Positions 7,720 to 16,195 of a DNA stretch of 43,900 nt are shown one piece after another. How positions within the stretch are numbered: position 1 is the first letter of the stretch; each line of letters starts with the position of its first letter. The notes beneath the pieces are model-generated. The model did no database searches and had not been told where the DNA came from. It worked only from the letters and a program-made list of their open reading frames with translations. The position numbers and the translations under genes were made by a program. The DNA lies in the NCBI GenBank assembly GCA_041946865.1, contig JBHGBF010000048.1, positions 1-43,900 of the forward strand, in the 5' to 3' direction. Origin of the DNA: RPQK01 sp041946865 (GTDB taxonomy: Bacteria; Acidobacteriota; UBA6911; RPQK01).

Positions 7720-8511
7720 TCACACTCGCTTGTCTTGCCGCCGTCGCAGATAACCGTACAGGACGAGCCCGGCAGGGACAATCAGAAGGCTGACGAATTG
7801 CGAGGTAGAAACCCAGGCAAAAACAAAACCGCGGTCCGCATCGCCCCTGAAGAACTCGAGGATGAAACGAGCCACGCCGTACGTCACGAGATAGAGGGCG
7901 AAGACCTGGCCTTTAAAGCGTCTCCTGCCGTGAACGAAAAGCAGAAAGGCGAAAATCAGGAGCGTGGTGAACGATTCATACAGTTGAGCGGGGTGAAGCG
8001 GAACGTTCAAAGGCACACCCGTGCGTTCGCTGGCATAAGTGCTGGTAAAAGTGACAGCCCAGGGGACGCTAGTCCGGCTGCCGTAGTCACACCCGGCCGC
8101 AAAACATCCCAGCCGGCCTATGGACTGTCCGAGAGCGATCGCGGGCGCGGCGGCGTCGGCCATCAGCCAGAACGGCAGGCGAGGATGTTTCCAGGCGTAA
8201 AGCGCGCTGCCGGCTGTCGCTCCCAGCAGCCCGCCGTAGAAAACGCCGCCCGCGCGCCAAAACTCAACTGACAGCAAAAGCGAAGGTTCCCGCCAATAAG
8301 TCCCGAGCTCGCTCAGGACCATGAGGAGCTTGGCGCCGAGCAGCGCCGAAATGATAACGACAAAGCCCAGATCCCAGGCATAGACGCGAGGAATACCGTT
8401 CTTCTCAGCGAGGTGGGCGGCCAAAGCGATGGCAGCCAGGTAGGCCAGAACCAGCAGCAGGCCGTACGTGTGAATCGTGAAGGGGCCGATATCGATGAGC
8501 TTCGGATACAT
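7720..8511 (-). CDS. lgt: Prolipoprotein diacylglyceryl transferase
   Basis: Integral membrane enzyme that moves a diacylglyceryl group from phosphatidylglycerol to the lipobox cysteine of prolipoproteins, the first step of lipoprotein maturation. The 263-residue chain shows about seven hydrophobic segments and the family marks YGLLLVLAYL near the N-terminus, RAGGVFYGGLLG, the signature-like SIGRLGCFAAGCDYG, and HPAQLYES. The position usually occupied by His in the HGG loop is Tyr here. ATG at 8511 (MYPKLIDIG) matches the family start. A GTG at 8547 would place the first 12 residues in an inverted repeat and is less likely. It lies between the EF-G-like gene and rluD on the same strand. Confidence 0.92.
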   Translation of the reverse strand: MYPKLIDIGPFTIHTYGLLLVLAYLAAIALAAHLAEKNGIPRVYAWDLGFVVIISALLGAKLLMVLSELGTYWREPSLLLSVEFWRAGGVFYGGLLGATAGSALYAWKHPRLPFWLMADAAAPAIALGQSIGRLGCFAAGCDYGSRTSVPWAVTFTSTYASERTGVPLNVPLHPAQLYESFTTLLIFAFLLFVHGRRRFKGQVFALYLVTYGVARFILEFFRGDADRGFVFAWVSTSQFVSLLIVPAGLVLYGYLRRRQDKRV

Positions 8512-8541
8512 TTTGGGATTGGGGCTGTTGAGCAGTCCCGT

Positions 8542-8622
8542 ATCCACGAATTTACACGAATCGGACTGATTTTCAGTAACTCAGTCGGTGGAAATTCGTC
8601 TCATCCGTGCAAATTCGTGGAT
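8542..8622. repeat. Inverted-repeat element between the EF-G-like gene and lgt
   Basis: ATCCACGAATTT (8542-8553) and AAATTCGTGGAT (8611-8622) are perfect 12-bp complements. Inside them, GACTGA (8564-8569) and TCAGTC (8581-8586) can pair, and further ATTCG/CGAAT pairs fit between. The element looks like a small palindromic repeat unit rather than a terminator, since no T-run follows on the minus strand. It occupies most of the 147-nt spacer. Confidence 0.6.
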
Positions 8623-8658
8623 TAGAAACGCGTGCCGCACCGTTTGAGCGGTGGCCCC

Positions 8659-10746
8659 TTACTGCTCTTCTTTCTCCTTTTTCGCCTCGGCGATGACCTT
8701 TTCGGTCAGGTGGGCAGGAACGATGTCGTAGTGTGAATGCTCCATCCGGTAGTTCCCGCGGCCGCCGGTCAGAGAGGTGAGCACAGGAGCATAGCTGAGC
8801 ATCTCAGCCAGCGGGACCTGCGCTATGATGACCTGGTTGTTCCCCTTCCTGTCCATGCCCTGGATCCGGCCGCGCCGGCTGTTCAAATCACCCATGATGT
8901 CGCCGGCGTTCTCCTCCGGGACATATACCTCGACATTCATGATGGGCTCGAGCAGAACCGGCTTCGCCTCTTCCATCGCCTTTTTAAAGGCCAGAGAACC
9001 GGCAATCTTGAAGGACATTTCCGACGAGTCGACTTCGTGATAGCTGCCGTCGAACAGGCTGACCTTGAAGTCAACGACCGGGTAGCCGGCCAGATAGCCT
9101 TTCTCCGCCGATTCTATGATTCCTTTTTCAACAGCAGGGATGAACTGCCGGGGAATCGCGCCGCCGAAAATGTCATTGACGAATTCAAAGCCCTGGCCGC
9201 GTTCGAGCGGCTCGATCCGGATCCAGCAATCCCCGAACTGACCGTGGCCGCCGGTCTGCTTCTTGTGACGTCCCTGGACTTCCGCCTTTCCGGTGATGGT
9301 TTCGCGATACGGCACCTTGGGCGGCTTCAGAATAACCTCGACACCGAATTTCTTCTGCAGCTTGGCCACGACGACTTCGACGTGCAGCTGGCCGCTTCCC
9401 GACAGGAGAAACTCCTTCGTCTGCGGATCTCGACCGAACCGGATGGAAGGATCCTCTTCGATGATACGGGCAATGGCAGACCCGATCTTGTCTTCATCAC
9501 CTCTCGACTTAGGCTGGATGGCGAAACTGATCGCCGGCTCGGGGAAATCGACCTTCTTGACCAGCGTTGGAAATCCCTTTTCTCCCACGGTGTCACCGGT
9601 GGTCGTCTCGCGGAGCTTTAATACTGCACAAATGTCGCCGGCGCGGGCTTCGGGCACCGCTTCGTTGGTCTTACCCTGCGGGATCTGGATGGGGCCGAAG
9701 CGCTCGTCCTTGTCCTGGTTGAGATTCCTTAGTGTCGAATCGCCCTTCAGCGTCCCGGACACGACTTTGATCATGCTGATCCGGCCGGCGAAAGGGTCGG
9801 CCAGAGTCTTGAACACGAAGGCCACGGTCTTGCCTTCCTTCTTGACCGGGAGCTCGCGCGGCTCCCTGGTCGTGGCGTCGATTCCGGCGAATGGCTCGCG
9901 CTCAAGCGGCGTCGGAAACAACTTGACGATTGAGTCCATCAGTTGTTTAACGCCGATATTGAGGGTGGCAGAGGTGCAGAACGCCGGGACAATCGATCGA
10001 TTCCGGAGCGAGGCGCTCAGTCCGCCCATCAGTTCTTCGTCGGACAACGTCCCATTCTCAAAGAACTTCTCCATAAGGGAATCGTCGCTTTCCGCAACCA
10101 TTTCAATTAATTGCGAGCGCAGCTCTTCGGCCTGGTCTTTCAGCTCGCCCGGGACATCCGATTCCTTGAAAGTGCCGCTGCCGTCAGGTTCATAGACAAA
10201 GGCGCGATTGCGGACCAGATCCACGACGCCGCGGAACGTCTTCTCTTCCCCGATGGGCAGCGAAACCGGAACCACCGTCCTTCCGAAAACCGAGTGCAGT
10301 GATTCGAGGGTTCGGGAAAAGCTGGCCCGTTCCCGATCCAACTTGTTTATGACCACGACACGAGGGATCTTGAACTCCTCGCTGTAGGACCATACCTCCT
10401 CGGTCTGAACTTCGACTCCAGCCACGGCATCGACCAGCACCACCGCGGTCTCAGCGGCAATCGTCGCCGCCTTCGCATCAAGGATAAAGGCCCTGTAGCC
10501 GGGTGTATCGAGCATGTTGATCTTGTTGCCGTTCCATTCGCAGCGTGCCAGGGCCGTGTTGATGGTGATACGGCGCTGGATTTCATCTTCGTCGTAGTCA
10601 GTAACCGTGTTCCCTTCTTCTACTCGGCCCAGTCGATTGACAGCGCCCGCGGAATAGAGCATCGCGCTCACGAGGGAAGTCTTTCCGGAGTCTCCGTGCC
10701 CCACGACTGCGATGTTCCGGATGTTCTCGCTGTCGAATACCTTCAT
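8659..10746 (-). CDS. EF-G-like translational GTPase (FusA2 type)
   Basis: A 695-residue protein with the five-domain EF-G layout. GTPase motifs are G1 GHGDSGKTS (residues 17-25 region), G3 DTPGY, G4 NKLD and G5 near TSATLN. The later domains contain the EF-G domain IV/V landmarks QTGGHGQFGD and SRRGRIQGMD. In canonical EF-G the G3 motif is DTPGH, with the His helping GTP hydrolysis on the ribosome; here it is Tyr followed by RAF instead of VDF. This points to the second EF-G-like paralogue found in many bacteria rather than the housekeeping factor, and its role is uncertain. The ATG at 10746 follows AAAGGA by seven bases; the longer frame to 10809 lacks such a site. It heads a run with lgt, rluD and the VWA protein. 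Confidence 0.9.
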   Translation of the reverse strand: MKVFDSENIRNIAVVGHGDSGKTSLVSAMLYSAGAVNRLGRVEEGNTVTDYDEDEIQRRITINTALARCEWNGNKINMLDTPGYRAFILDAKAATIAAETAVVLVDAVAGVEVQTEEVWSYSEEFKIPRVVVINKLDRERASFSRTLESLHSVFGRTVVPVSLPIGEEKTFRGVVDLVRNRAFVYEPDGSGTFKESDVPGELKDQAEELRSQLIEMVAESDDSLMEKFFENGTLSDEELMGGLSASLRNRSIVPAFCTSATLNIGVKQLMDSIVKLFPTPLEREPFAGIDATTREPRELPVKKEGKTVAFVFKTLADPFAGRISMIKVVSGTLKGDSTLRNLNQDKDERFGPIQIPQGKTNEAVPEARAGDICAVLKLRETTTGDTVGEKGFPTLVKKVDFPEPAISFAIQPKSRGDEDKIGSAIARIIEEDPSIRFGRDPQTKEFLLSGSGQLHVEVVVAKLQKKFGVEVILKPPKVPYRETITGKAEVQGRHKKQTGGHGQFGDCWIRIEPLERGQGFEFVNDIFGGAIPRQFIPAVEKGIIESAEKGYLAGYPVVDFKVSLFDGSYHEVDSSEMSFKIAGSLAFKKAMEEAKPVLLEPIMNVEVYVPEENAGDIMGDLNSRRGRIQGMDRKGNNQVIIAQVPLAEMLSYAPVLTSLTGGRGNYRMEHSHYDIVPAHLTEKVIAEAKKEKEEQ

Positions 10747-10853
10747 AATGATTCCTTTCTGCGGTATAGTGAAAAATCGAAATGTAGCACAGAGGTCAGG
10801 AGTTTGCAATTTGCCAATAGGATACAGGCGATTGCGGAGTTGGGGGCTGGGCT

Positions 10854-12020
10854 TTGGGCATCCGGAGCTGTGGTTGGAGGATCATCTGTAAGTACTGGGT
10901 CGCCTGTCTGCCCGTAGCTGTCGTCCTCTCGATCGCCTACCCGACCTGGTCTTTTTCTCCAGCGTCAGATACCGCGGCCGGACTCTCGTTCCAGGGGCGC
11001 AGCCGAACGGCGCAGCGCGATTCCACAGAGCCGCAAGCGCAGCGCTTTTTTGCGGAGCGCGTCGGATACGTGCCTTCACTCCATCCGAACTCCCTTGAAC
11101 GTGGTTCCGACCCCAATGATATCGTAGCGGCCCCGGTCGTCTCACACCTGCAATCTCGTCCCATGAGAGGAAGTACCAGGCAAAGAGTGGATCGGCCGCG
11201 GCCTCGAATCGAGCCCGCCAGAATCATGCGTCATGCCGCTGCGTTGGTAGGTTTCGGCCCGCATCCGCCCGGCAGCGAGGCACAAAGGAAAGCGGGCGAC
11301 TACCTGATCAGTGAATTGAAGAGTTACCGCCTCGAGGCCCAGCGCCAGGAATTCGAAGCGCTTACTCCCAACGGCCCTTTGAAGATGCGCAATATCTGGG
11401 CTGTTTTGCCTGGCAAGGGCGGTAAAGTGATCATTCTGGCCAGTCATTACGACAGCAAGTACTTCAAGGATTTTCAATTCGTGGGCGCCAACGACGGAGC
11501 GTCAAGCAGCGCAGTTCTGTTGGAGCTCGCCCGGGTATTGGGGCACGGTAACCCCACGGAGCACGCCATCTGGTTCGTCTTCTTTGACGGGGAAGAGGCC
11601 ATCCATGAGTGGTCGGACCTGGACAGCCTCTACGGCAGCCGCGAATTCGTCAAGATGCTGAACGCTCAGCAGAAACTGAGCTCAATCGGAGCTCTCATAC
11701 TGCTCGACCTGGTTGGCGAAAAAGATCTCTCTTTCCGCCGTGACACGAACTCGACGCCCTGGCTGGTCGACACGATCTGGACGGTCGCCGCCCGCCTGGG
11801 TCACGCGGATAAGTTCCGCCAGACCGCTAACACTATGATCGACGATCACATCCCGTTTGCTCAGCAGGGAGTTCCGGTGGTTGATATCATCGATATGGAC
11901 TACGCTTACTGGCACACGGCCGAAGACAGCCTCGACAAACTCTCGGCCGAGAACATGCGGATAGTCGCGGAGGTTGTGCTCGGCGCGCTGCCGGATGTGG
12001 GGGCAAGGATCGGCAGGTAA
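10854..12020 (+). CDS. M28-family enzyme resembling glutaminyl-peptide cyclotransferase
   Basis: Zinc enzyme of the M28 aminopeptidase fold. Candidate ligands are His198 (ASHYDSKY), Asp214 (GANDGASS), Glu247 (FFDGEEA) and His354 (YWHTAED). The stretch FDGEEAxxxWSxxDSLYGSR and the later DDHIPFxxxGVPV are hallmarks of animal-type glutaminyl cyclases, which turn N-terminal Gln into pyroglutamate; an aminopeptidase role is the alternative. The hydrophobic segment at 15-35 suggests export. Residues about 50-118 are low-complexity and include a peptide (STEPQAQRFF and following) encoded by a dispersed nucleotide repeat, so the true domain begins near residue 119. The start is TTG 10854; no better in-frame codon precedes the signal-like segment. 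Divergent from the EF-G-like gene. Confidence 0.85.
   Translation: MGIRSCGWRIICKYWVACLPVAVVLSIAYPTWSFSPASDTAAGLSFQGRSRTAQRDSTEPQAQRFFAERVGYVPSLHPNSLERGSDPNDIVAAPVVSHLQSRPMRGSTRQRVDRPRPRIEPARIMRHAAALVGFGPHPPGSEAQRKAGDYLISELKSYRLEAQRQEFEALTPNGPLKMRNIWAVLPGKGGKVIILASHYDSKYFKDFQFVGANDGASSSAVLLELARVLGHGNPTEHAIWFVFFDGEEAIHEWSDLDSLYGSREFVKMLNAQQKLSSIGALILLDLVGEKDLSFRRDTNSTPWLVDTIWTVAARLGHADKFRQTANTMIDDHIPFAQQGVPVVDIIDMDYAYWHTAEDSLDKLSAENMRIVAEVVLGALPDVGARIGR
11025..11065 (+). repeat. Second copy of the dispersed TEPQAQ-coding repeat
   Basis: This 41-nt segment matches 2495-2534 except for one extra base before the T-run. It lies inside the M28 reading frame and encodes residues in the low-complexity region before the catalytic domain, so the repeat has become part of a protein. 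Confidence 0.8.
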
Positions 12021-12082
12021 TTGTCACAGGCGGCAGATCTTTTGCAGGTGGTGTTAGAGGGAGGCGGGCCTGGGAGGTCACG

Positions 12083-13012
12083 ATGAAGCTGGCCAAGCTG
12101 GCGATCGCGCTTGCGATCACTATTCACGTGTCTTCCTTCCTGCTGATGATTCAGCAGGTGGAGCCCTTCTATTCGTGGTTCTACTCGATCGCGTGGTGGA
12201 CGTACATCTTCTTCCTGAGCGCTGTAAATCATTTGAGGGCGCGCAATTCCCTGGTCTTTGACCGACCGCGCGAGGCGCTTTGGGTTTTTCTTTTCTCCAC
12301 GACACTCTGGCTCTTCTTTGAGATCTTCAACTTCCGGCTGAACAACTGGAACTATGTCGGGGTGCCGTTTCAGACCTACCTTCGCTGGCCGGGATACTTC
12401 ATCGCCTTCGGCACGGTCCTCCCCGGAATCCTCGAGACTGAGACTATGGTCCGGAACCTGGGGATTGCGAAACGCGTCCGACTGCGCCCTCTGCGCGTTA
12501 CCCGACTTTTGCTGGTCCGATACATGCTGCTCGGAAGCGTCATGATGATCGCTCCGATACTCGCGCCGGAATGGTTTTTTCCCCTGGTCTGGCTGGGCCT
12601 CATATTCCTTGTCGATCCCGTACTCTACTGGTTATCGGAGACTCACGACGACTCGCTCACCGCACGAGCCAAAGAGGGCGACTATTCGTTACTTCTCCGC
12701 CTTCTCATCGCCGGGATGATTTGCGGACTGCTCTGGGAGTTCTGGAATTTCTGGGCCGGCTCAAAGTGGATTTACTCGGTGCCCAAGCTGGCATTTCTGA
12801 AGCTTTTCGAGATGCCGTTCCTGGGATTTTTGGGTTTCCCGCCCTTCGCACTGGAGTGCTACCTGGCGTACCGGCTTTCCGTCCTGGTCCGAGAGCGGTA
12901 CCTGACAGGAAGACTGATCAGGCCCGTGGTTGTCCTCGTTCTGGTTGCCATCTATTGCGTGCTCGTCTTTAAGGGAATCGACCGGTATAACGTGTGGACC
13001 TACACGGTCTGA
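12083..13012 (+). CDS. Polytopic membrane protein of unknown function with internal duplication
   Basis: I do not recognise this family. The 309-residue chain has roughly eight hydrophobic segments, the first at residues 5-24 and the last at 281-297. Two halves carry the same motif: WLFFEIFNF...NNWNYVGVP (76-95) and GLLWEFWNF...SKWIYSVP (216-234), each with Glu, Asn, Trp, Tyr and Pro at nearly equal spacing. A following segment also repeats, P103...G110...E118 and P245...G251...E258. Paired acidic residues in membrane helices could form a shared site, as in carotenoid-cyclase-like or transporter folds, but this is speculation. The gene is 62 nt after the M28 gene, so the two may be co-transcribed. 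ATG 12083 follows GGGAGG(TC), a good ribosome-binding site. Confidence 0.8.
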   Translation: MKLAKLAIALAITIHVSSFLLMIQQVEPFYSWFYSIAWWTYIFFLSAVNHLRARNSLVFDRPREALWVFLFSTTLWLFFEIFNFRLNNWNYVGVPFQTYLRWPGYFIAFGTVLPGILETETMVRNLGIAKRVRLRPLRVTRLLLVRYMLLGSVMMIAPILAPEWFFPLVWLGLIFLVDPVLYWLSETHDDSLTARAKEGDYSLLLRLLIAGMICGLLWEFWNFWAGSKWIYSVPKLAFLKLFEMPFLGFLGFPPFALECYLAYRLSVLVRERYLTGRLIRPVVVLVLVAIYCVLVFKGIDRYNVWTYTV

Positions 13013-13068
13013 TCTGAAACGCGTGCGCTTGCGCCAACGCCCAGCACAGCCAACGGCGGCGAAGGCGT

Positions 13069-14532
13069 TTATCCCAACCCGAAGAACCGCTGAATGCGGA
13101 CCAGAAAATTCCTCTGTTCCTCGGTCTGGATTCTCACGGTAAGAGTGCTGATCTGGCTGGCTTGCTGTTCCAGCATGGCTTTTCGCAAGGTCATCGTCTG
13201 GCTGATTTTTTCAGCGATCGCCGGATTCTGCTGGAGCACTTCCCGGAACGGCTCTTTGCTCAAGACAAAGGCTTCGACATCGCAGGCGGCTACGACGGTG
13301 GCCGTACGAGGCTCGCCCGTCAGCAACGCCATTTCCCCGAAAAAGTCGCCTTCGGTCAACCGGGTGACTTCATGACGTTCGCCCCCGCTTTCCAGGATCA
13401 CTTTGACGCTTCCGCTCTTCACAAAGAACATCGAATCTCCGGCATCAGCCTGTCGAATGATAGTCTCTCCGGCCGCAAACGTGACCGGGTGCATGACCTT
13501 GGCTATCGCCTGCTTGTCCGCCATTTCCAGGTTTCGGAACAGGCCCGCCTTCTCAACAAATGCGAGACGAGAGCCGTCATCAGCGGTCAGGTCCTGGGCA
13601 ACGGGTTGGGTGATGCGGATATCGCGGATCGGGAACGGCATGCTGATGCCGGCCCGCTTCAGCCGGTAATAAAGCAGCGTCGCAAACTCGTCGATGATGG
13701 GGTCGTTGCGTGAGAAGTCATCGATCCAGAACCGGCAGGAATAGTTGATGGAGGACTCTCCGTATTCCCTCAAAAGCACGTCAGGGGCCGGTTCTTTGAG
13801 GATCGACGGTATTTCCTCACAGGTCTCGAGCGCAATCCGCTTGGCGAGATTCGGCGGCACCTCGTAAGGCAGGCCAATGGAGAAGTTCATCCGTTGCACG
13901 GGAGAGGGGTTGGAGTAGTTGACCACAATATCCTTGGAAACCAGGCTGTTCGGAATGACCACGAACTGGCCGGACTTGGTCCGCATCTTGGTGGCTCGCC
14001 AGGTGACTTCGGCCACGCGTCCCTCATAATCGCCCGCTTTGATCCAGTCTCCCACGGCAAAAGGTTTCTCTACCTGGATGGCCAGGCCGGCAAACAGATT
14101 CCCGAGTGTATCTTGCAGGGCGAGACCGAGAACCAGACCCCCGATGGCGGAGGTAGCAAACAACTGGTTGGGGGCTACCGACGTGGCAATCAGAACAAAC
14201 GCCCCGACCACGACCGCGTCCTGCACAATCCTGGGATAGCGGTCGGATATCTTCTCCTGTTTGAAAGGATTGAAGAGCAGGGCGGCGATCGCGTTAATGA
14301 AGGCGAACGCCACTAGGAGCTTGCCGATCGCCGAAGGGTGGTCTGTCTGCAGCTGGTAGTAATTGGACGCGATCTCGTAGGCGGCCGCGGCTGCGATCAC
14401 GAGGAGACTGAAACGCAGCTTGCCTCGTATAAACCCGTTACGAGTGATTGCCTGAAGCGGCAGAATAGCTGCCGCCAGGGCACCCAACACCACGAGGTAA
14501 GCAGCAAACGAACCGGAAAAGTCCATCTCCAC
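13069..14532 (-). CDS. MscS-type mechanosensitive channel with cyclic-nucleotide-binding domain
   Basis: Inner-membrane channel predicted to open with membrane tension and to be modulated by a cyclic nucleotide. Residues 1-150 hold four hydrophobic segments. The pore helix and the MscS beta domain follow (about 120-205), with LGLALQDTLGNLFAGL, VGDWI and VIPNS. A cytoplasmic alpha/beta domain runs to about 310. Residues 325-440 form a CNB domain whose phosphate-binding cassette GDFFGEMALLTGEPRTATV (395-413) keeps the Glu400 and Arg409 expected for nucleotide binding. A coiled tail ends the protein. The start is GTG 14532, three bases after the upstream stop; ATG 14526 is also possible. Co-directional with the M48 protease gene and about 1.7 kb from an adenylate cyclase gene. 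Confidence 0.93.
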   Translation of the reverse strand: MEMDFSGSFAAYLVVLGALAAAILPLQAITRNGFIRGKLRFSLLVIAAAAAYEIASNYYQLQTDHPSAIGKLLVAFAFINAIAALLFNPFKQEKISDRYPRIVQDAVVVGAFVLIATSVAPNQLFATSAIGGLVLGLALQDTLGNLFAGLAIQVEKPFAVGDWIKAGDYEGRVAEVTWRATKMRTKSGQFVVIPNSLVSKDIVVNYSNPSPVQRMNFSIGLPYEVPPNLAKRIALETCEEIPSILKEPAPDVLLREYGESSINYSCRFWIDDFSRNDPIIDEFATLLYYRLKRAGISMPFPIRDIRITQPVAQDLTADDGSRLAFVEKAGLFRNLEMADKQAIAKVMHPVTFAAGETIIRQADAGDSMFFVKSGSVKVILESGGERHEVTRLTEGDFFGEMALLTGEPRTATVVAACDVEAFVLSKEPFREVLQQNPAIAEKISQTMTLRKAMLEQQASQISTLTVRIQTEEQRNFLVRIQRFFGLG

Positions 14533-14535
14533 GTC

Positions 14536-15702
14536 CTACTTCAGATTCCCATCCGCCCGGAATTTCTGAACATCGGCTTCTGATACCGTGACCTGCACGA
14601 CCGCCGTGTTCTTCGGTTTTCCGGAATCAGCCGCCTTCGGATCCTCCTGGCCGACTCCTCGGCCGGCGCCTGCACCCGTGACTTCACCCGATTCTTTCTT
14701 CTCTCCAGAACCGAAAGGATTCCTGAGCCGTCCGAGGGAAAATCCGCCCTTCTTTTTCTCCTCGGGTTTCTGCGCCTGCTGCTGAGTCTGCGATTTGGTA
14801 CCAGTGGTCTTCGACCCCGAGCCCGCGAGTCCTTTGGCCCCTTCCACGGAGGCCTCGGCGTCACTGGGCTTTTCGAGCTGGTACTTTATGAATTGATGGA
14901 GCCGCTCAGCCAATACGGCGCTGGCCTGTTCCGCCAGTTTCTCTGACTTGATCTGAGCCTGCAACTTGTCGATTCGCTCCTGGGTCTCCGGGTGCGAGGC
15001 AAAAAGGCCGGCTCTCGCGCTGCTTGATTCATTCTGGGCCTTGAGCGTCTCGAGAAAACCCGGCAGACCCTGAGGAGTGTATCCACAAGCGGCCGCAAAA
15101 CGGACCCCGACCCTGTCGGATTCCAGTTCCTCGGCTCGTCCAAACCCTTGCAGGATCGCTTCGCTCGCCTTGTCGGCAATCTTGGCGAACACCTCGGAAT
15201 TGCTCGTCAGGCTGGTCTGATCCTGGGCCAGCTGGATGCCCTTCATCTTTTGCAGGCCTTTGAGAGTGTGTTTCTCAGTCACATGGGCGATCTCATGGCC
15301 GAGCACTCCTGCCAGTTCAGCCTCGTCTTTGAAAGACGCCAGCGCTCCGCGAGTAATGTGAATAAAGCCGCCGGGCGCCGCAAAAGCATTAATGACGTTG
15401 GAATCGAGAATGATGAACTGATAGGGCAGGTTAGGCCGGTTGGTCTTCTGAGCCACCACCAGTCCGACCAGGGTGATATAGCGATGGGCTTCGACGTCCT
15501 GCTGGACCCCGTAGGCTGCCCGAATTTTCTCGCTGACGGCCTTTCCCAAAGCAATCTCGTCTGCTTCCGATATCTGCAGATCGGAAAGGCTCTTCGCTTT
15601 CTTGAGGACCGAGCCGAGCTTTCCCAACTGGGCCTGGACCGGGAAGGTGAACGTGAGCGCCAAGGGCAGCAAACACGCGAACAGCAGACTGACCCTCTTC
15701 AT
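14536..15702 (-). CDS. Secreted M48-family zinc metalloprotease
   Basis: Signal peptide at residues 1-25 (MKRVSLLF, hydrophobic run, PVQAQ). The peptidase domain carries HEIAH (136-140) for zinc and catalysis and ELESD (192-196), whose Glu192 is the third ligand. The layout resembles BepA/Oma1-like periplasmic M48 proteases, which act in envelope protein quality control; the exact substrate is unknown. From about residue 290 a lysine-, serine- and proline-rich disordered tail follows instead of the TPR domain of BepA. ATG 15702 is preceded by a GAGGA site and by the signal peptide; the longer frame to 15903 is not needed. The mscS-CNB gene follows within three bases, so the two form a tight pair. 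Confidence 0.9.
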   Translation of the reverse strand: MKRVSLLFACLLPLALTFTFPVQAQLGKLGSVLKKAKSLSDLQISEADEIALGKAVSEKIRAAYGVQQDVEAHRYITLVGLVVAQKTNRPNLPYQFIILDSNVINAFAAPGGFIHITRGALASFKDEAELAGVLGHEIAHVTEKHTLKGLQKMKGIQLAQDQTSLTSNSEVFAKIADKASEAILQGFGRAEELESDRVGVRFAAACGYTPQGLPGFLETLKAQNESSSARAGLFASHPETQERIDKLQAQIKSEKLAEQASAVLAERLHQFIKYQLEKPSDAEASVEGAKGLAGSGSKTTGTKSQTQQQAQKPEEKKKGGFSLGRLRNPFGSGEKKESGEVTGAGAGRGVGQEDPKAADSGKPKNTAVVQVTVSEADVQKFRADGNLK

Positions 15703-16195
15703 GACATCCTCGCTTTCTGTAAGGCGACCGGCGCCCATTTTAACAGGTTTCGGGAAGGTATAAGCCACGAACGGCCTCTTGTCCGATTGGCTGCAGATCC
15801 GTGCAGGTCGCGGGGTGAATACCGTTAGAGGGATATTTACTTGACTCCAGTAACCCCCTACATATTTGCGGTTGGAATGGGCGAGTTCGAGCAAAAGCGG
15901 CAAATTGTTCGTAGTTCTGCCTTTAGGCGGGCGTTTTTGAGCGTGCCTGCTGCACCAGGTGCGTTTTAAAAGGCCTGTTCGAATCGGGTAAGTAGAGGTG
16001 TGTTTACCGGTGTTCTAAAACAGTCTGAAAAGAACCGGAGAAACTCCTCTTGACAACGGTGGCCCTCATAGAAGGCGGAACTACGAACACTACGAACACG
16101 TTGCCGCTTCCACTCGTTTGCGTGCTCGCCACCGCAATATCCAGCGGAGATCGGACTGCTATTCGCCGGCGGCATCTTCAGGGATAATAGCGCCC
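15703..16195. other. Gene-free divergent spacer with a long interrupted inverted repeat
   Basis: This 493-nt region separates the M48 gene (minus) from the adenylate cyclase gene (plus) and should hold both promoters. TTGACT at 15841 and TTGACA at 16050 resemble -35 boxes but neither has a convincing -10 box at the right distance. The main visible structure is an inverted repeat between 15881 and 16129, listed separately. No gene or tRNA is supported here. Confidence 0.6.
15881..16129. repeat. Interrupted inverted repeat, possibly a non-autonomous element
   Basis: GTTCGTAGTTCTGCCTT (15907-15923) pairs with AAGGCGGAACTACGAAC (16072-16088) with one mismatch. Outside it, AGCGGCAA (15896-15903) pairs with TTGCCGCT (16101-16108), GCAAA (15891) with TTTGC (16117), and GCGAG (15881) with CTCGC (16125). 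The arms enclose about 150 nt without coding potential. The 3' arm has a 9-nt tandem CTACGAACA. It resembles the ends of a small palindromic mobile element. Confidence 0.5.

Noticed and set aside
15977..15985. GTTCGAATC, a T-loop-like motif suggesting a tRNA
   Set aside because: Only a weak 4-bp stem surrounds it, and no anticodon or acceptor stem can be drawn upstream or downstream.
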